Positions 1 through 11,500 of a stretch of 64,000 nucleotides of DNA are shown one piece after another. The notes beneath the pieces are model-generated. The model was not told where the DNA came from. It ran no database searches and saw nothing but the letters and a program-made list of their open reading frames with translations. This stretch comes from Anaspis maculata. Taxonomy: Eukaryota > Arthropoda > Insecta > Coleoptera > Scraptiidae. The position numbers and the translations under genes are program-made. The DNA is taken from assembly GCA_949128115.1 (NCBI GenBank), contig OX421965.1, positions 7,382,753-7,446,752 on the forward strand, written 5' to 3'. The number at the start of each line of letters is the position of its first letter. Position 1 is the first letter of the stretch.

Positions 1-2329
1 GTCTTCAATCCAAGCGCTGGAAAAACGTTGCGAACTAGTAAGTCAAGGTGGCTCGGCCAAAACGACAGCCTACTTGTACAAAAATATTCTTTCACTCACA
101 GGGGTCTTTGACAGTCAAGCCAAGCCCCGTAAACACGCCGCCTTAGAAAAAATGTCGCTTTAGGCATCAGGTAGGTACTCACTAGTTGTTCGATCCGAAA
201 AAGTATATCCAGTGGCTGCCTTTTTTGGTCTGCTTCCTGGAATTGGGTCCGGGCTTGACGACCTGCCGGAAAAACACAAGATTTTCGTCATTTTCGGCGT
301 AGAAATTCGGCTTCCCGCCGATTTGTTAGGTTAGCTTTGGACGCGCGCGCAAAGGTGCGGGGAGGGGAATAACGGTTGGGTTGAATGTCGGCGCTCTGCT
401 GATACTTACACGGGCTGGCCACGGGGAGAATCCCTTCATTTTGGCCCTGAAAAACGACAAACAATGCGATTACGTTCGTTGCGGTTGAGGTTGCAGTGTG
501 TTTGGCAATTTCAAAAAAATCGCCGGGGCTTACCAGACCAGATCACCGATTTGCGGCTCGTAATCCATTGAGGTACACCTTCTCCTTGCAGAGTCCAAAC
601 TCAATCTGAATTGTTGTGCCGCGCTAGCATCAAAATATTGTGTGTGCCCGCTGACTTGCGCATGACAGCCCGGACACGCCAGTGGCGGGCTCGGTTCTCG
701 ACTCGACCGACAGATGGCGCCAGACCAAAATCGATTCTATCACCTGCAAAGCCCCAAGTAAATTGTAATTTCCGATCCGTCTTCGACGATAATGCACATG
801 CACCTCTCAGTTCGAGTCAACAAAGCTCGTAAAGATCCCAAATGCTATTCATTTTCTGCTGTCACCTGCTGTCAAACTGCATTTTGACTGACGCAGTAGC
901 CGGCTGGTTCAAACGACGCCACCGTCGCCGTCTCATTTAAGAAGCGCACGATAACAAAACGGCAAAAAACGTTCAGCACGACAAGGTGAATATCAACTTG
1001 ACCATTACCCGAGCAAAATTCAATTTCTCTGGTGGGTTTTGGGCGGGTCGCCCGTCAAATTTGAAAACAGAGATGCCTTTTGAGTAGCGCAGTACTTGTC
1101 CTCAAATGTCACCAGTGGCGTAACATGCAGGCGTGGTAAAAAGCAGCCAGGTGATTTGTTGGTTGCATAAACACCAGGAGACAAGCAATTGATCAATTCA
1201 TTCTGGGACTGGGCTAGGCGCTGAAGAACCCAAAGCTCTATTTACTATTGGCGAGTAACATTACCGATGGTGGCGCTGCTGATGCGCTTCGCATGTAAAC
1301 AAACATGTCGGATAGAGCACGGATTGTTGCCCGCGCGTTCAAAAATCTCATCAGTAGTAAGCGGTTTTTAATGTCCTCCAGACGTGAAACGTGGTTAATT
1401 AGTATTGCGGTGGAACTCAAAAATGGCAGAAGCGCAATTGAGTGTTATGGAGGTTTTGAAACACTTGATGGACTCAACGGATTCTTGATGTATCGTGATG
1501 GGAGAAGAAATTCTGAAGTCACAATTTCTTGTGTTGTGTGGTCGAAAGCAAACTGAATCAAGCATCAATTTAAACATAGACATATTTGAATTGTGTTTAC
1601 AAACAAGCGCATTGTATGAATCTCCTCACTAGGTAACTGGGAATGTAATTAAAAAAATAGTAGTAGCAGTTCCTGTGAAATTGGAACGTTCAAAATGCAC
1701 TTGCAAAGCAGGCCAGTCCGGGACATGCAAAAATATCGCAGCTGTGCTTCTTCGATGCAGCCATATAAAGTTCCCATTTTCAGCGACACTTCCCAGGCTT
1801 TTCTCGTAGTCATATTTTCCACAGTGCCGAGTTTGTTTGTCATTTTGACTACCCAACTTGCGTCTTTCGCTTTCGACGGGAAACGGTGAAAATGTAACTT
1901 TTTCTTTTTCCGGTTTCCACAGCGCGACTCGCACTCGGAAACACAACTAATTCTCCGCCACTTTTTGTCACTATCTATTCTGCCACCTTCCATTCTATAT
2001 GCCACTTTTGCTTGCCAGTCGTCGTACACGTGCCACACTTATTTAAAAATGCAATGCTTTTGCAATCGACGACACCTAATATATTCAAGATAATGAAACG
2101 TGCGTGGCTCACGTACTTTGTTGGAAGAAATTAACGCCGCGTTAAGTCAGATGGAATCAAATCAAGTCCCCAAACACCGCAACGCTCATAAGAGCCCACA
2201 CAAATCTGCAGTTGATCCGTGCACAAACGTCGTTTACACGTTGGCCGTCAGATGGCGTATTCGATCTTGAAACTCGCCAATATAAAAGCCGCTCTAGACC
2301 TTCCTCGACTTGGACGAATGCTAGTCAGG
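1..2329. other. No gene seen; unannotated flank
   Basis: Mixed-composition sequence with no ORF showing conserved protein features. The first kilobase is GC-richer and the remainder is average. No RNA gene, inverted repeat or tandem array was noticed. Confidence 0.5.
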
Positions 2330-2665
2330 TACTGTAGGTTCGAAAAACTGATCCCATGGGATACCCCGTGAAGGAGGCAAGAAACCTTTTATTTCTTATA
2401 ACTAGTCCTATATGTGGAGATACCAAAATGTCTTGGTGCCAATTTCAAAATAGCGTCGTCGTTCCAAAATGGCGACCATTTGTTTCCGGTAACATTTATT
2501 CGGACCTAACTTGCTTTATTTTCACTCGATTTGAAATAACTTTTAAAAAATACGTGAATTCAAATTCTCTATCCGCTGCTGTCATCGGTTATCGTTTATA
2601 TCAATCTGTTTGACCGAAATTAGACAAAAACTGAAAATTATGATGACTTTTAGTCCTATATAGGG
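2330..2665 (+). repeat. Dispersed repeat, copy 1 (GTAGGTTC... / TTTTAGTCCTATA family)
   Basis: Colinear with 43973-44262 in the same orientation: shared blocks include CTGTAGGTTC/CCGTAGGTTC, TTTCCGGT, CTGCTGTCATC and GACTTTTAGTCCTATA, in the same order. The copies are clearly diverged with small indels. Short relatives (CCATTTGATTTTGGTAAC) recur at about 3790-4200. No coding capacity is evident. Confidence 0.6.
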
Positions 2666-2975
2666 TATAGTAGTTATCATCAGGTCTAGAGCGCATGCTC
2701 ACGTTCCTTGCCGATCGGCAAAAATTCGACTTTCGCGTGCTTACCAGTCTCGCACAGCTCTGTAATCATTCTCCCCACTCTATACCTCTGGTGCTAGCCG
2801 ACCCGAACTGTCAAATCTTGCACATGCCCACTGAAACACAAAATTGTCATGAAAACTACTATTCAAGTTGTGTTGATCCTAAACAGCATCTCCAAATAAA
2901 TGGAGTTCACTAAAAACTCAGCTTGCGGGGAAAATAATGGCTACAAGTGATACAGTACGGGGAAAAAGAGCGGTG

Positions 2976-3180
2976 ATAAATAAATAAATAAATAAATAAT
3001 CTTTATTCGTATTCACAAGCACAGCACCCGTCAAAAAAGACAATAATTTACATATTGGTAGTAGGTACATATTACACAGCACACATAGTATAATCATATA
3101 TTCACGAAAAATGGTAAAGTTGAGAAGTAAGGTGCCGTGTTTTTTCAGGCAGTAGGTATGCCTGTGATTTTTCCACATAC
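2976..3180 (-). mobile_element. 3' tail of a truncated non-LTR (LINE-like) element
   Basis: On the minus strand the sequence ends with AATAAAG followed by a TTTA-type simple repeat (plus-strand TAAA units at about 2976-2998). A poly(A) signal directly followed by a short-unit repeat is the usual 3' end of insect Jockey/CR1-like retrotransposons. No reverse transcriptase sequence remains. Confidence 0.45.
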
Positions 3181-3776
3181 TTAAATAGCTATACCGCTCA
3201 TGAACCTATTGCGCATTCTGCTGCGCCGCGTAATAAAAGGAGTTAGAGAATGACGCCATCTTGATGGTTAATTTCCAGTGTATCTCAAAATACCGAGCTA
3301 TATAGCTACCACAAAATATCCTAAGGCCCGTGAAACTGATCAAACCTTCTGCAATTTTACAATAGCGATCCAGTTTTCTCAAGTACCATCACGTAAGTGT
3401 ATTTAGTTTTCTTGAAATTACGAAATACTCACATCGAGTTGGATGGTTGGGAGTCACTGTACTCTGAGTAAACGAAACGTCAAGTGAGAGCTTTTTGACA
3501 GTGTAAATAAACATCACGTAGTTAACCGAACTTTTGGATGCTGGAATGATCGCACACCTTTTCTTCACCTGTTGATTCTCACTTGATGTTATTAGTGTTG
3601 ATTCCACGTACTTTGAGGGAGAAATAAAATAATGTCGTGCTTAGTCAAGTGGCCAACTAGCGAAGTGGTGCCAGTCCACACCACCCAAAGTCCCTAAATA
3701 ACCATCAAGATGGCGGCGCCCATAATTACAGGTGTCGGACGTCTCTCTTGCGCGGTATAGCTATTTAAGTATGTGG
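3173..3776. mobile_element. Inverted-repeat element with 25-bp terminal arms
   Basis: CCACATACTTAAATAGCTAT plus ACCGC at 3173-3197 is matched in inverted orientation at 3752-3776. A second inverted block, CGCCATCTTGATGGTTA, lies inside near 3254 and 3710. The size (about 600 bp) and lack of coding suggest a MITE or foldback. It abuts the LINE tail on the left. Confidence 0.6.
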
Positions 3777-4294
3777 ATTTTTCAGTTACTAACAGTCCCA
3801 ACTTCAAAATGGCGTCGTTCGAAAATGGCGGCCATTTGATTTTGGTAACATATGGATTCACACTCAACTTACGCCTATTTTAGATCGACTCAAACCGATT
3901 TGAATGATTTTTCACTTGATCATGTATGGATTGACGTTCTCGATCTATTTGCTATTGTACAAAATTTGCATGTGGGCCACTTAATAATTTTACAAAAAGT
4001 GAAAAAACCTGAAAAATCTGTGATTTTCACGATCCCTATTGCCTCAGGGGCTGTGTACTTTCCTCGGAGGAGCATGCCAGGCAAATTTATTATTTTATTA
4101 TTCTCATATGTATCAAGTTACCGAAATGCTTTAGTGCCACTTTCAAAATGGCAGCATACCGATTTGGCGGCCACCTGGATTTTGATGAGATGTGTTCAAT
4201 AATGCTGAAATTCCAACTCGGTAGGTAACCAAAAGCGTTGGAGTCATGAAAATCACCAGGTAGATTAACAATTTAATGCTTGTTAAGAATAAAC
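3777..4294. repeat. Diverged relative of the 2330 dispersed repeat
   Basis: Phrases such as CAAAATGGCGTCGTTC, AAAATGGCGGCCATTTG and TTGGTAACAT recall 2450-2500, followed by unrecognised AT-rich sequence up to the foldback boundary at 4295. No gene is seen. Confidence 0.4.
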
Positions 4295-4332
4295 TACGAA
4301 GGCGCAGAGCGGACATGGGAGATATTTATTTG

Positions 4333-4527
4333 TAATTGCGACTTTTTTCTGTCAATTGCCACTTTAATCTGGCAATTGCGACTTTTTTCTGTCGATTGCC
4401 ACTTTATTCTGGCAGTTGCGACTTTTTTCTGTCAATTGGCACTTTATTCTGGCAATTGCGACTTTTTTATGTCAATTGCCACTTTATTCTGGCAATTGCG
4501 ACTTTTTTCTGTCAATTGCGACTTTTT
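4333..4527 (+). repeat. Tandem 40-bp units, left foldback arm
   Basis: About five copies of a 40-bp unit made of two near-identical halves, CAATTGCGACTTTTTTCTGT and CAATTGCCACTTTATTCTGG. Open frames across it are repeat artefacts. Confidence 0.85.
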
Positions 4528-5429
4528 AGCGCATTTCGATAGAAAATTATGTTTACATGGCCGGTTTGTCCGTCTGTCTGTTCGTCCGTCTGTCTGTCTG
4601 TCCGTGTAAAAGTTGAGAAGTTGTACTCCTTCTCGGGAAATGAAGCTATAGAGCCTTAGAACTTTTTCCGATTAATAGCTTATGCCCTCAAGGGTGACCT
4701 ATGAGCAGACTGTATTTCATGGTGGCGCTGCCATCTTGGTAGCCATATTGGAATTTCTCATCAGTGGAACGGAACCTCGAACGGAACTTACTCTGATCTC
4801 GTATGATCATTCTTAATTTCAAACTCAGTTTCATGATCACGCCGCCATCTTGGCCGCCACATCGAAATCTCTTATTATTGGAACGATTGTCATGAAACAT
4901 GAAACGTAGATAGGTACTCTTGTCTCGTATGAATTCGCTTCAGATTCATCCGCTCTGTATCCGCTCTAGCGGATCATGAAACTCAGCTTGAAAATAAGAG
5001 TGATCATACGAACCAAGGGTAAGTTCCAAGTTTCAGGAAAATCGTTCCACTAATAAGAGATTTGAATATGGTTACCAATAAGATGACGGCGTAATCATGA
5101 AACTGAGCTTGAAAGTAAGAATGTTCATACGAGATCAGATGAGTAAGTTCCGTTCGAGGTTCCGTTCCACTGATGAGAAATTTCAATATGGCTACCAAGA
5201 TGGCAGCGCCACCATGAAATACAGTCTGCCCATAGGCCACCTTCGAGGGGGCCTAAGCTATTAATCGGAGAAAGTTCTAAGGCTCTAGCTTCATTTCCCG
5301 AGAAGGAGTACAACTTCTCAACTTTTACACGGACAGACAGACAGACGGACGAACAGACAAATAAGGGACGGACAGACAGACGGACAAACCGGCCACATGA
5401 ACATCATTCTCTATCGAAATGTGCTAAAA

Positions 5430-5903
5430 AGTCGCAATTGAGAGAAAAAAGTCGCAATTGCCAGAATAAAGTGGCCCATTGACAGAAAAAAGTCGCAATT
5501 GCCAGAATGAAGTGGCAATTGACAGAAAAAAATCGCAATTGACAGAAAAAAGTCGCAATTGCCAGAATAAAGTGGCAATTGACAGAAAAAAGTCGCAATT
5601 GCCAGATTAAAGTGGCAATTGACAGAAAAAAGTCGCAATTGCCAGATTAAAGTGGCAATTGACAAAAAAAGTCGCAATTGACAGAAAAAAGTCGCAATTG
5701 CCAGAATAAAGTGGTAATTGACAGAAAAAAAGTCGCAATTGCCAGAATAAAGTGTCAATTGACAGAAAAAAGTCGCAATTGCCAGAATAAAGTGGCAATT
5801 GACAGAAAAAAGTCGCAATTGCCAGAATAAAGTGGCAATTGACAGAAAAAAGTCGTAATTGCCAGATTAAAGTGGCAATGGACAGAAAAAAGTCGCAATT
5901 ACA
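5430..5903 (-). repeat. Tandem 40-bp units, right foldback arm
   Basis: About twelve copies of the same 40-bp unit in inverted orientation. Copy number differs from the left arm, showing expansion or contraction after insertion. The long minus-strand ORFs here are artefacts of the repeat. Confidence 0.85.
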
Positions 5904-5939
5904 AATAAATATCTTCCATGTCCGCTCTGCGCCTTCGTA

Positions 5940-6712
5940 ATAAACAAACCGCGCCTCCATATCTTGAGCCGTTCCTGAAAAATCCTGAAATTAGTGGTCA
6001 GTTGTATAAAGGGAGCCATATGAATCCTAAAAAATCATTTTTCCTCGAAAATTACCGTGAAAGGCTCTAGAGGTTATAAAACCGATGTAGATCGAGCCAC
6101 AAATAACACAAAGATTTCTTATATCAACTTTTTTTGCATGCATTTTTGAAGAAAACTGGATTTTCAGGATTTAAGACTCACCCTGTATAGTAAATAAAAT
6201 TACAAAACACATTCAAAGATTCAAAAACATTGCTTTTCGAACTGCTTAGAAGCGTTTACTAAAATATTTCAAAATAACGGAAATAAAGAAGGTCGAAAGC
6301 CCCAGCTTTTGACCCTCCATATTTTCAAAAATAAGAACCCTAAAATTTTTTCAACATTTTCCTGATACTTTTGAAGCATTTCGCTAACTGCGCTTCAATT
6401 TTCCAAGTACCCTAAGTTTGCAACACCCTGTATATTCTTTTTAGCCTTTAGAGAAAGAACAGCTCTATCCACCTACTGACATGATAATGTTTAGCTATAA
6501 ACGTACAGGGTGAACAATAATTATTTTTAAATTAGTTATTTTGGAAGGTCATAAACAAATGGCAACCCCTATACATTTTTTTTCACATGATTGGATCGGT
6601 TTGTGATTTGGGTATAGTTTTCATAAGCTATGTCCTATACTTATTGGACATTTTTTGTGGAAAATAATTTCACACCCTGATGCTGTTAAGTATAGGTATC
6701 TAAAGCCAAATG
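5940..6712. repeat. Dispersed repeat fragments with ACAGGGTG boundaries
   Basis: CACCCTGTATA occurs near 6180 and 6427, and TACAGGGTG near 6505. The block GTTTTTGAAGAAAACTGGAT-type sequence before 6180 recurs at 29335-29370 with the same ACTCACCCTG follow-on. No gene is seen. Confidence 0.4.
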
Positions 6713-7185
6713 GTCATGAAACTTCACTCAGCGACCATGAAATTTGACTTAGCGATCATGAAACTTGACTCAGTGTCCATGAAATTTGACTCAGCTATCA
6801 TGAAACTTGACTCAGCGATCATAAAACTTGACTCAGCGATCATAAAACTTGACTCAGCGATCATAAAACTTGACTCGAGCGATCCCACAACACTTGACTT
6901 AACGATCTTGAAACACTTGACTCAGTGCTCATGAAGCATGACTCAATGATCATGAGATTTGACTCAGTGAAAACAAAACTTGACAGTGATCATGTAATAA
7001 GCTTCACTGAGCGATGATGAAACTTGACTTGGCGATCATGAAACATGACTCAGTGCTCATGAAATTTGACTAAAGCGATCATAGAATTGCCTCCACGAAT
7101 CATAAACTTGACTCGGCGATCATAAAACTGACTCAGCCATCAAGAAACATGACTCAATGATAATGAAACTTGACTCAGTGATTAA
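6713..7185 (+). repeat. Degenerate 21-bp minisatellite
   Basis: About 22 imperfect copies of CATGAAACTTGACTCAGCGA plus T, best preserved between 6710 and 6880. The 74-residue ORF with repeated KLDSAII is a repeat artefact. Confidence 0.85.
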
Positions 7186-8297
7186 TAAATAAACAAAAAT
7201 AGACAATGGCAGAACAAGAAAACTACAATTTATCAACATGATTATAATAATAAAGAATAATACAAGCTAGTTTGGTACGTGAACATTGATAAAAAAAAAT
7301 TAGTATACAAACCATCAGAATTTGTCACATTTTTTCAGTCATTGAAACAAATTTAAAAAATATTACATCATCATAAAAACAGTTCCCACAGAAGCCCTCA
7401 AAAGTAGGCACCTACAAAAATTTCCTCAACATCTAAATAGTTTGTTCATATATTTAAAATTTTACATCAAACTTAACTTGGACCCCTGCAGGCTAGAAAT
7501 GAAATAAAATGAGCACCTACTATCTAGATGTTACTATCTACATCATGTGAACAAAATAAGTTATTGTGATATGTAGAGACGAAAACCACCATCACCACAA
7601 TAAATACAATGTTCCAATACAGTTCATTTGAACATGCCTTAGGTAACAGAATAATAAATAATAATTTATGCCTTACTAATTCACTAATAATAGTAATTCA
7701 ACTCACAGTAATAATATTATTACATAATAAAATCGCTGAACAGAGTAGAATCACTTTCTTGAACACATGTATCCGGGTTTCAATCTGTACAACCATTGCA
7801 TGCTTTCCGTTTTTTTCTACGACTATAAAAAATACATGGGAGGGGGCAGGTATATTCATTACACAGCTGTTAGACTGCAAGTTATGCTATATCATCTGCT
7901 TTTGCAGAAAAAACAGTCATGGATAGACGGGCTAGGTACATAAATATATGGACACGATTTTTGAGCTATGGACAACAAGAATTTTTAGGTACACGATAAT
8001 ATTCTACATTGCTAGCTAATAATCAACTATAACGTCCCTTAGCTCAGTTCAAGTTCAACTCTGAACTTGGTTTTATGGTACAGTACAACAATTCAATGTA
8101 CAAAACCAGTTGTTGAGTTAGGCTCACCATTTCCATCCTGAGTTAACCCTACCCCCTACCCTGAGGTCAACTTGAACTTGCTAACTTAGTTGACCTACAA
8201 TGGAAATAGTGGCCTTTGAACGTTCAGCTTTGAACTCGCACTGTATCAAGGTATGTAACTGTTTCCAGTTACATTTTGCCTAAGAAAATTCCACTAT
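7186..8297 (-). other. Flank downstream of the POSH stop: candidate 3' UTR, no clear poly(A) signal
   Basis: AT-rich sequence following the stop codon on the minus strand. I looked for AATAAA (TTTATT on the plus strand) and did not find it between 7186 and 8297; only weaker variants such as AATATA (near 7856) and AATAAT (near 7733) occur. The interval 8117-8215 holds short inverted segments around CACCATTTCCAT and ATGGAAATAGTGG. The 3' end of the transcript is therefore unplaced. Confidence 0.4.
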
Positions 8298-8595
8298 TCA
8301 AGCCGGCTTGACGAAACTGGCCGGGAAAAGGCCGGTGCGTCCCGTCCTTTGCAGGGTGCCCTTGTACCATCCGTCTTCTCGTTTTTTGTGCACGTAGATC
8401 AGGTCGTCTTTCTGCAATTCCAGTTCGTACTCGCTGTTGGGCGGATAGGGGATTTCGCAGCGGAAAATCTCCTGGACGGTCTGCACGTTCGTCTTCAGCG
8501 CGGCCCGGCTGCCGGCATCCAGGGAGTTGGACTTTCGGTGGTGGTGCACGTCCGGACTGGACCTCGAGCTGCTCGCCGGGTTCTCATTGCTGGCC
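8298..8595 (-). CDS. POSH: POSH exon 9: SH3-4, C terminus and stop codon
   Basis: 298 nt encoding the last base of Arg785, residues 786-883 and the stop. After a Ser-rich start and [14 protein letters not shown]3-4 fills about 827-883: [40 protein letters not shown] and [11 protein letters not shown], followed directly by the stop. Ending on SH3-4 is normal for POSH. The acceptor TATAG lies at 8596-8600. The 3' UTR must lie leftwards of 8298. Confidence 0.96.
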
Positions 8596-11500
8596 CTATA
8601 AAATACGACATAGTACGTTAATCGCGGCGTTGAGTACAGCAGGAAGGACTAACAAAGGCTTCAGCCTGGCATTAAAACAAAATTCCATAGTGTCACTTCT
8701 GAAGGTATGGCAAGTTGCAACAATGATTGTTTAGAGCTATGAACGGTTTGATCTTGAGCACACTTTGAATACTGTTGAAAGGACCGAATAGGTGATCAAA
8801 TGAACGGATCAACAAGAAAATTGGATACTCCAAAATTCGCTCCAAATTTAAATCCGCCATAAAATGATCTAAGGGAGCTGATACGATGTGATGTGGCATA
8901 TTGTGGCGATTGGCCTACCTCATAAGTAAATACAGTTGGTTAAAAATGAAAGCATAGCTTCAGCTGTTCAAATTCGGAAAGGGGATGAGCCGCTCGAGGG
9001 AAAAGCTCGAGAAGCACGCAAGGTGGTTGGCGGTGGAATGTCAAGAGTAGAGGGTGGTATAACGACGCCTTATTTAGCTTTTTTTTCATTATTGTTATAT
9101 TTTGTTGATCAATTGATCAAGTTGTTTAGTGTTGAGCGATTCTTGTATTTGGTGTGGTGCTCGTTTTGAAGTCAAGGCAAGTACATCACTGATTTGATGC
9201 AAATAATTGTGGCAGGTCTGCAGAAATTTATTAGCACCAGTTATTGTCGAACCAAAGTCGCATTTCAATCAAGTGGAGTACAACCTTTATTGATAATGTT
9301 CAGTGGTCGCAAACTAATTGCAATTTTGTGTCAGGCTTGATCAGATTTCGCAAAGCAATTTCCGTGGGTTTTTCCACCTGTACAGGGAGCTTCAAATTAG
9401 CTTTACTTTTCTTTCTCTGTGCGGTTAACCCTTTCAGGTTAGACTAGCATTAGTTAGTGCATTCAGCTCAGCTCAGAAGTAATCAGGAGTATGATCCTGG
9501 ACGCGCAGAAAAATGGTTCAAGTGTGGTATTGCGAAAGAAACAAACACAACAGCTTGACGTCAGGAGCGTACGAAACAGACGCTGTTTTCACAAGGATCG
9601 TTGTAAGATGACGCCATGAACTATGCGAAACCAAAGCAACAATTACCCAAACAAAAGGAGTCATCAAAAGGTTGCTTCCCGACAGGACGGACTAGACGCG
9701 AACCGTCTGGAAAGATATTCGCTCGTCAAAGCTAATTAGTCCGGACCCTGGCCACCAAGCAACGCGAATAACAATAGGGTGATTGCATGAAATTCGTTCA
9801 CCTGATCACCGGCAGGCAGCGCAAGGATCGATAGTTATGTTTTGACGTTTGTTAGGGAATTGCATTAGGGCACATGATAGCTAGGTGTAAGGCATAGACG
9901 TGTGAGGCATTGTTAGAATGATTAGAAATCACAATCTGTCGATCTCGTGAACGCCGAACAAAACAGTGTGTAAACAAAACACGTAAAAATGACACTATTT
10001 AGTGAGGTTGGTCCAGTTGACGTTGACTCCGGGATGAAACTTGACAGATGACAGTGACACTATTGACATTTTACCATAAACTCCCTCTACATGCAATCAC
10101 CCTATTGATAGAGAAAGTCGCAATAGTCAAAGATCACAATAATTGATTAAATCAAAGCTGTGATTGTTGGAAAAAAAGTTGCAATAGAAAACAAGATCAC
10201 AATTGATAAAAAATCGCAATTGATACAGAAAAAATGCAAACAGACATTTAAAAAATTACAATAGATGAAAAAGTCAATTCGCAATGGACAAAAATCACAA
10301 CTAATAAAAAAAATTCGCAATTCACAGAAAAGAGTGGAAATAAAAAAAAGAAGTCGCAACTGATGAGAGAAAAAGTCGCAGTTGACAAAAAAAAAATCGC
10401 AATAATTAATGAAAAGTCACAATATAGAAGAAATAAAAATTGATAAAAAAAAGTTTCAATAGACATAAAAAGTCATAATTGATAAAAAGAAGTCACAACA
10501 GACATGAAAAAAGCCACAACTACTAGAAAGTCGCAATGGACAGAAAAAATCGCAATCGATATAAATAAAGTTGCAATTACAAAAAAAGGCAGCTCTGCGC
10601 CTTTGTACAGTTTCAATACTAATATGTCCATGATTGTTTTACTACGCACATAGATCTGACGGTGTCGCTGGATCATGGCTGCCTATTTTATTTATGAATG
10701 ACCAGCAATAAATGTAATTTGAATAAATCCCCCTATTGAAGATCATTCTCCCATTATCGTGATGAACATTTTCGCAAAAAAATAATATGAAACCTATGGA
10801 TAAATATACCTACAAAAAAAAAAGTTAGAAACCAAACAAAAGCACAAAACAAGACACAAAACACAAAAATAAGACAATACAAAGCCGTTTTCTTCATGCA
10901 AGTTTTTTTTATCAAATTGAAAGCGAACAAAAAAAAGTTTTTGAACATTATTAATAATGATTATATTATTAGCTTGTGCAAAAACACACCTTGAACTGTG
11001 CGTGAGCACACTGGGGCGCTCTTTATGCTTAAGCCGCTGTGAGGACGACCCGAAAAGCCTGTGATGCTCCACAGGTTGGATCTGCAGCAGCTGGCTCGGG
11101 CAAGATCCGGACCTAAATGGTACAGACACATTCAATGGGCATGCAAAAGCTTGTTATTACCACACATTTTTATATGTTACCAATATTAATAACACAAACA
11201 TTATTTAAATTCATGCAAAATCAGTTGATTGTGAAATGAAAAATCTTCCAGAATTCTGCTCCAAAATAATAAGAGTATTATTGATCTGTGAGACATGAAG
11301 AGACAAAAAAAAAACAGCTGGTGATCAGGTCAGGTCATACGTGAACTGGACGCCGGCACCAAGGCAATTTTTCGAAAGCTTTCGCGTTTTTTTTTTATAT
11401 CTATCGACATTGACAGGACATATCTAATTGACAAGTTATTTCTACATCTTTGGTGAAAAAAATTTGAAAACTGCATTCAATTTGGCTTGATCTCTGCTGG

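Larger units (their letters stand above)
4295..5939. mobile_element. Foldback (FB-like) element with tandem-repeat arms
   Basis: Ends TACGAAGGCGCAGAGCGG (4295) and its inverse (to 5939) bound a 1.65-kb palindrome. Each arm holds, from outside in, a tandem array of a 40-bp unit (about 5 units at 4333-4527, about 12 at 5430-5903), a CCGT/CTGT simple repeat, then about 200 bp of matching unique sequence including AAGTTGTACTCCTTCTCGGG. Tandem repeats inside long inverted termini are the hallmark of Drosophila FB elements; membership of that family is not shown. No transposase is present. Confidence 0.8.

Noticed and set aside
4280..4609. ORF of 109 codons rich in NCDFFLSIATL-like repeats
   Set aside because: Translation of the 40-bp tandem unit in one frame; the same pattern appears in other frames and in the inverted arm.
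5411..5960. Overlapping minus-strand ORFs of 117-135 codons
   Set aside because: Same tandem unit in the right foldback arm; no protein family resembles it.
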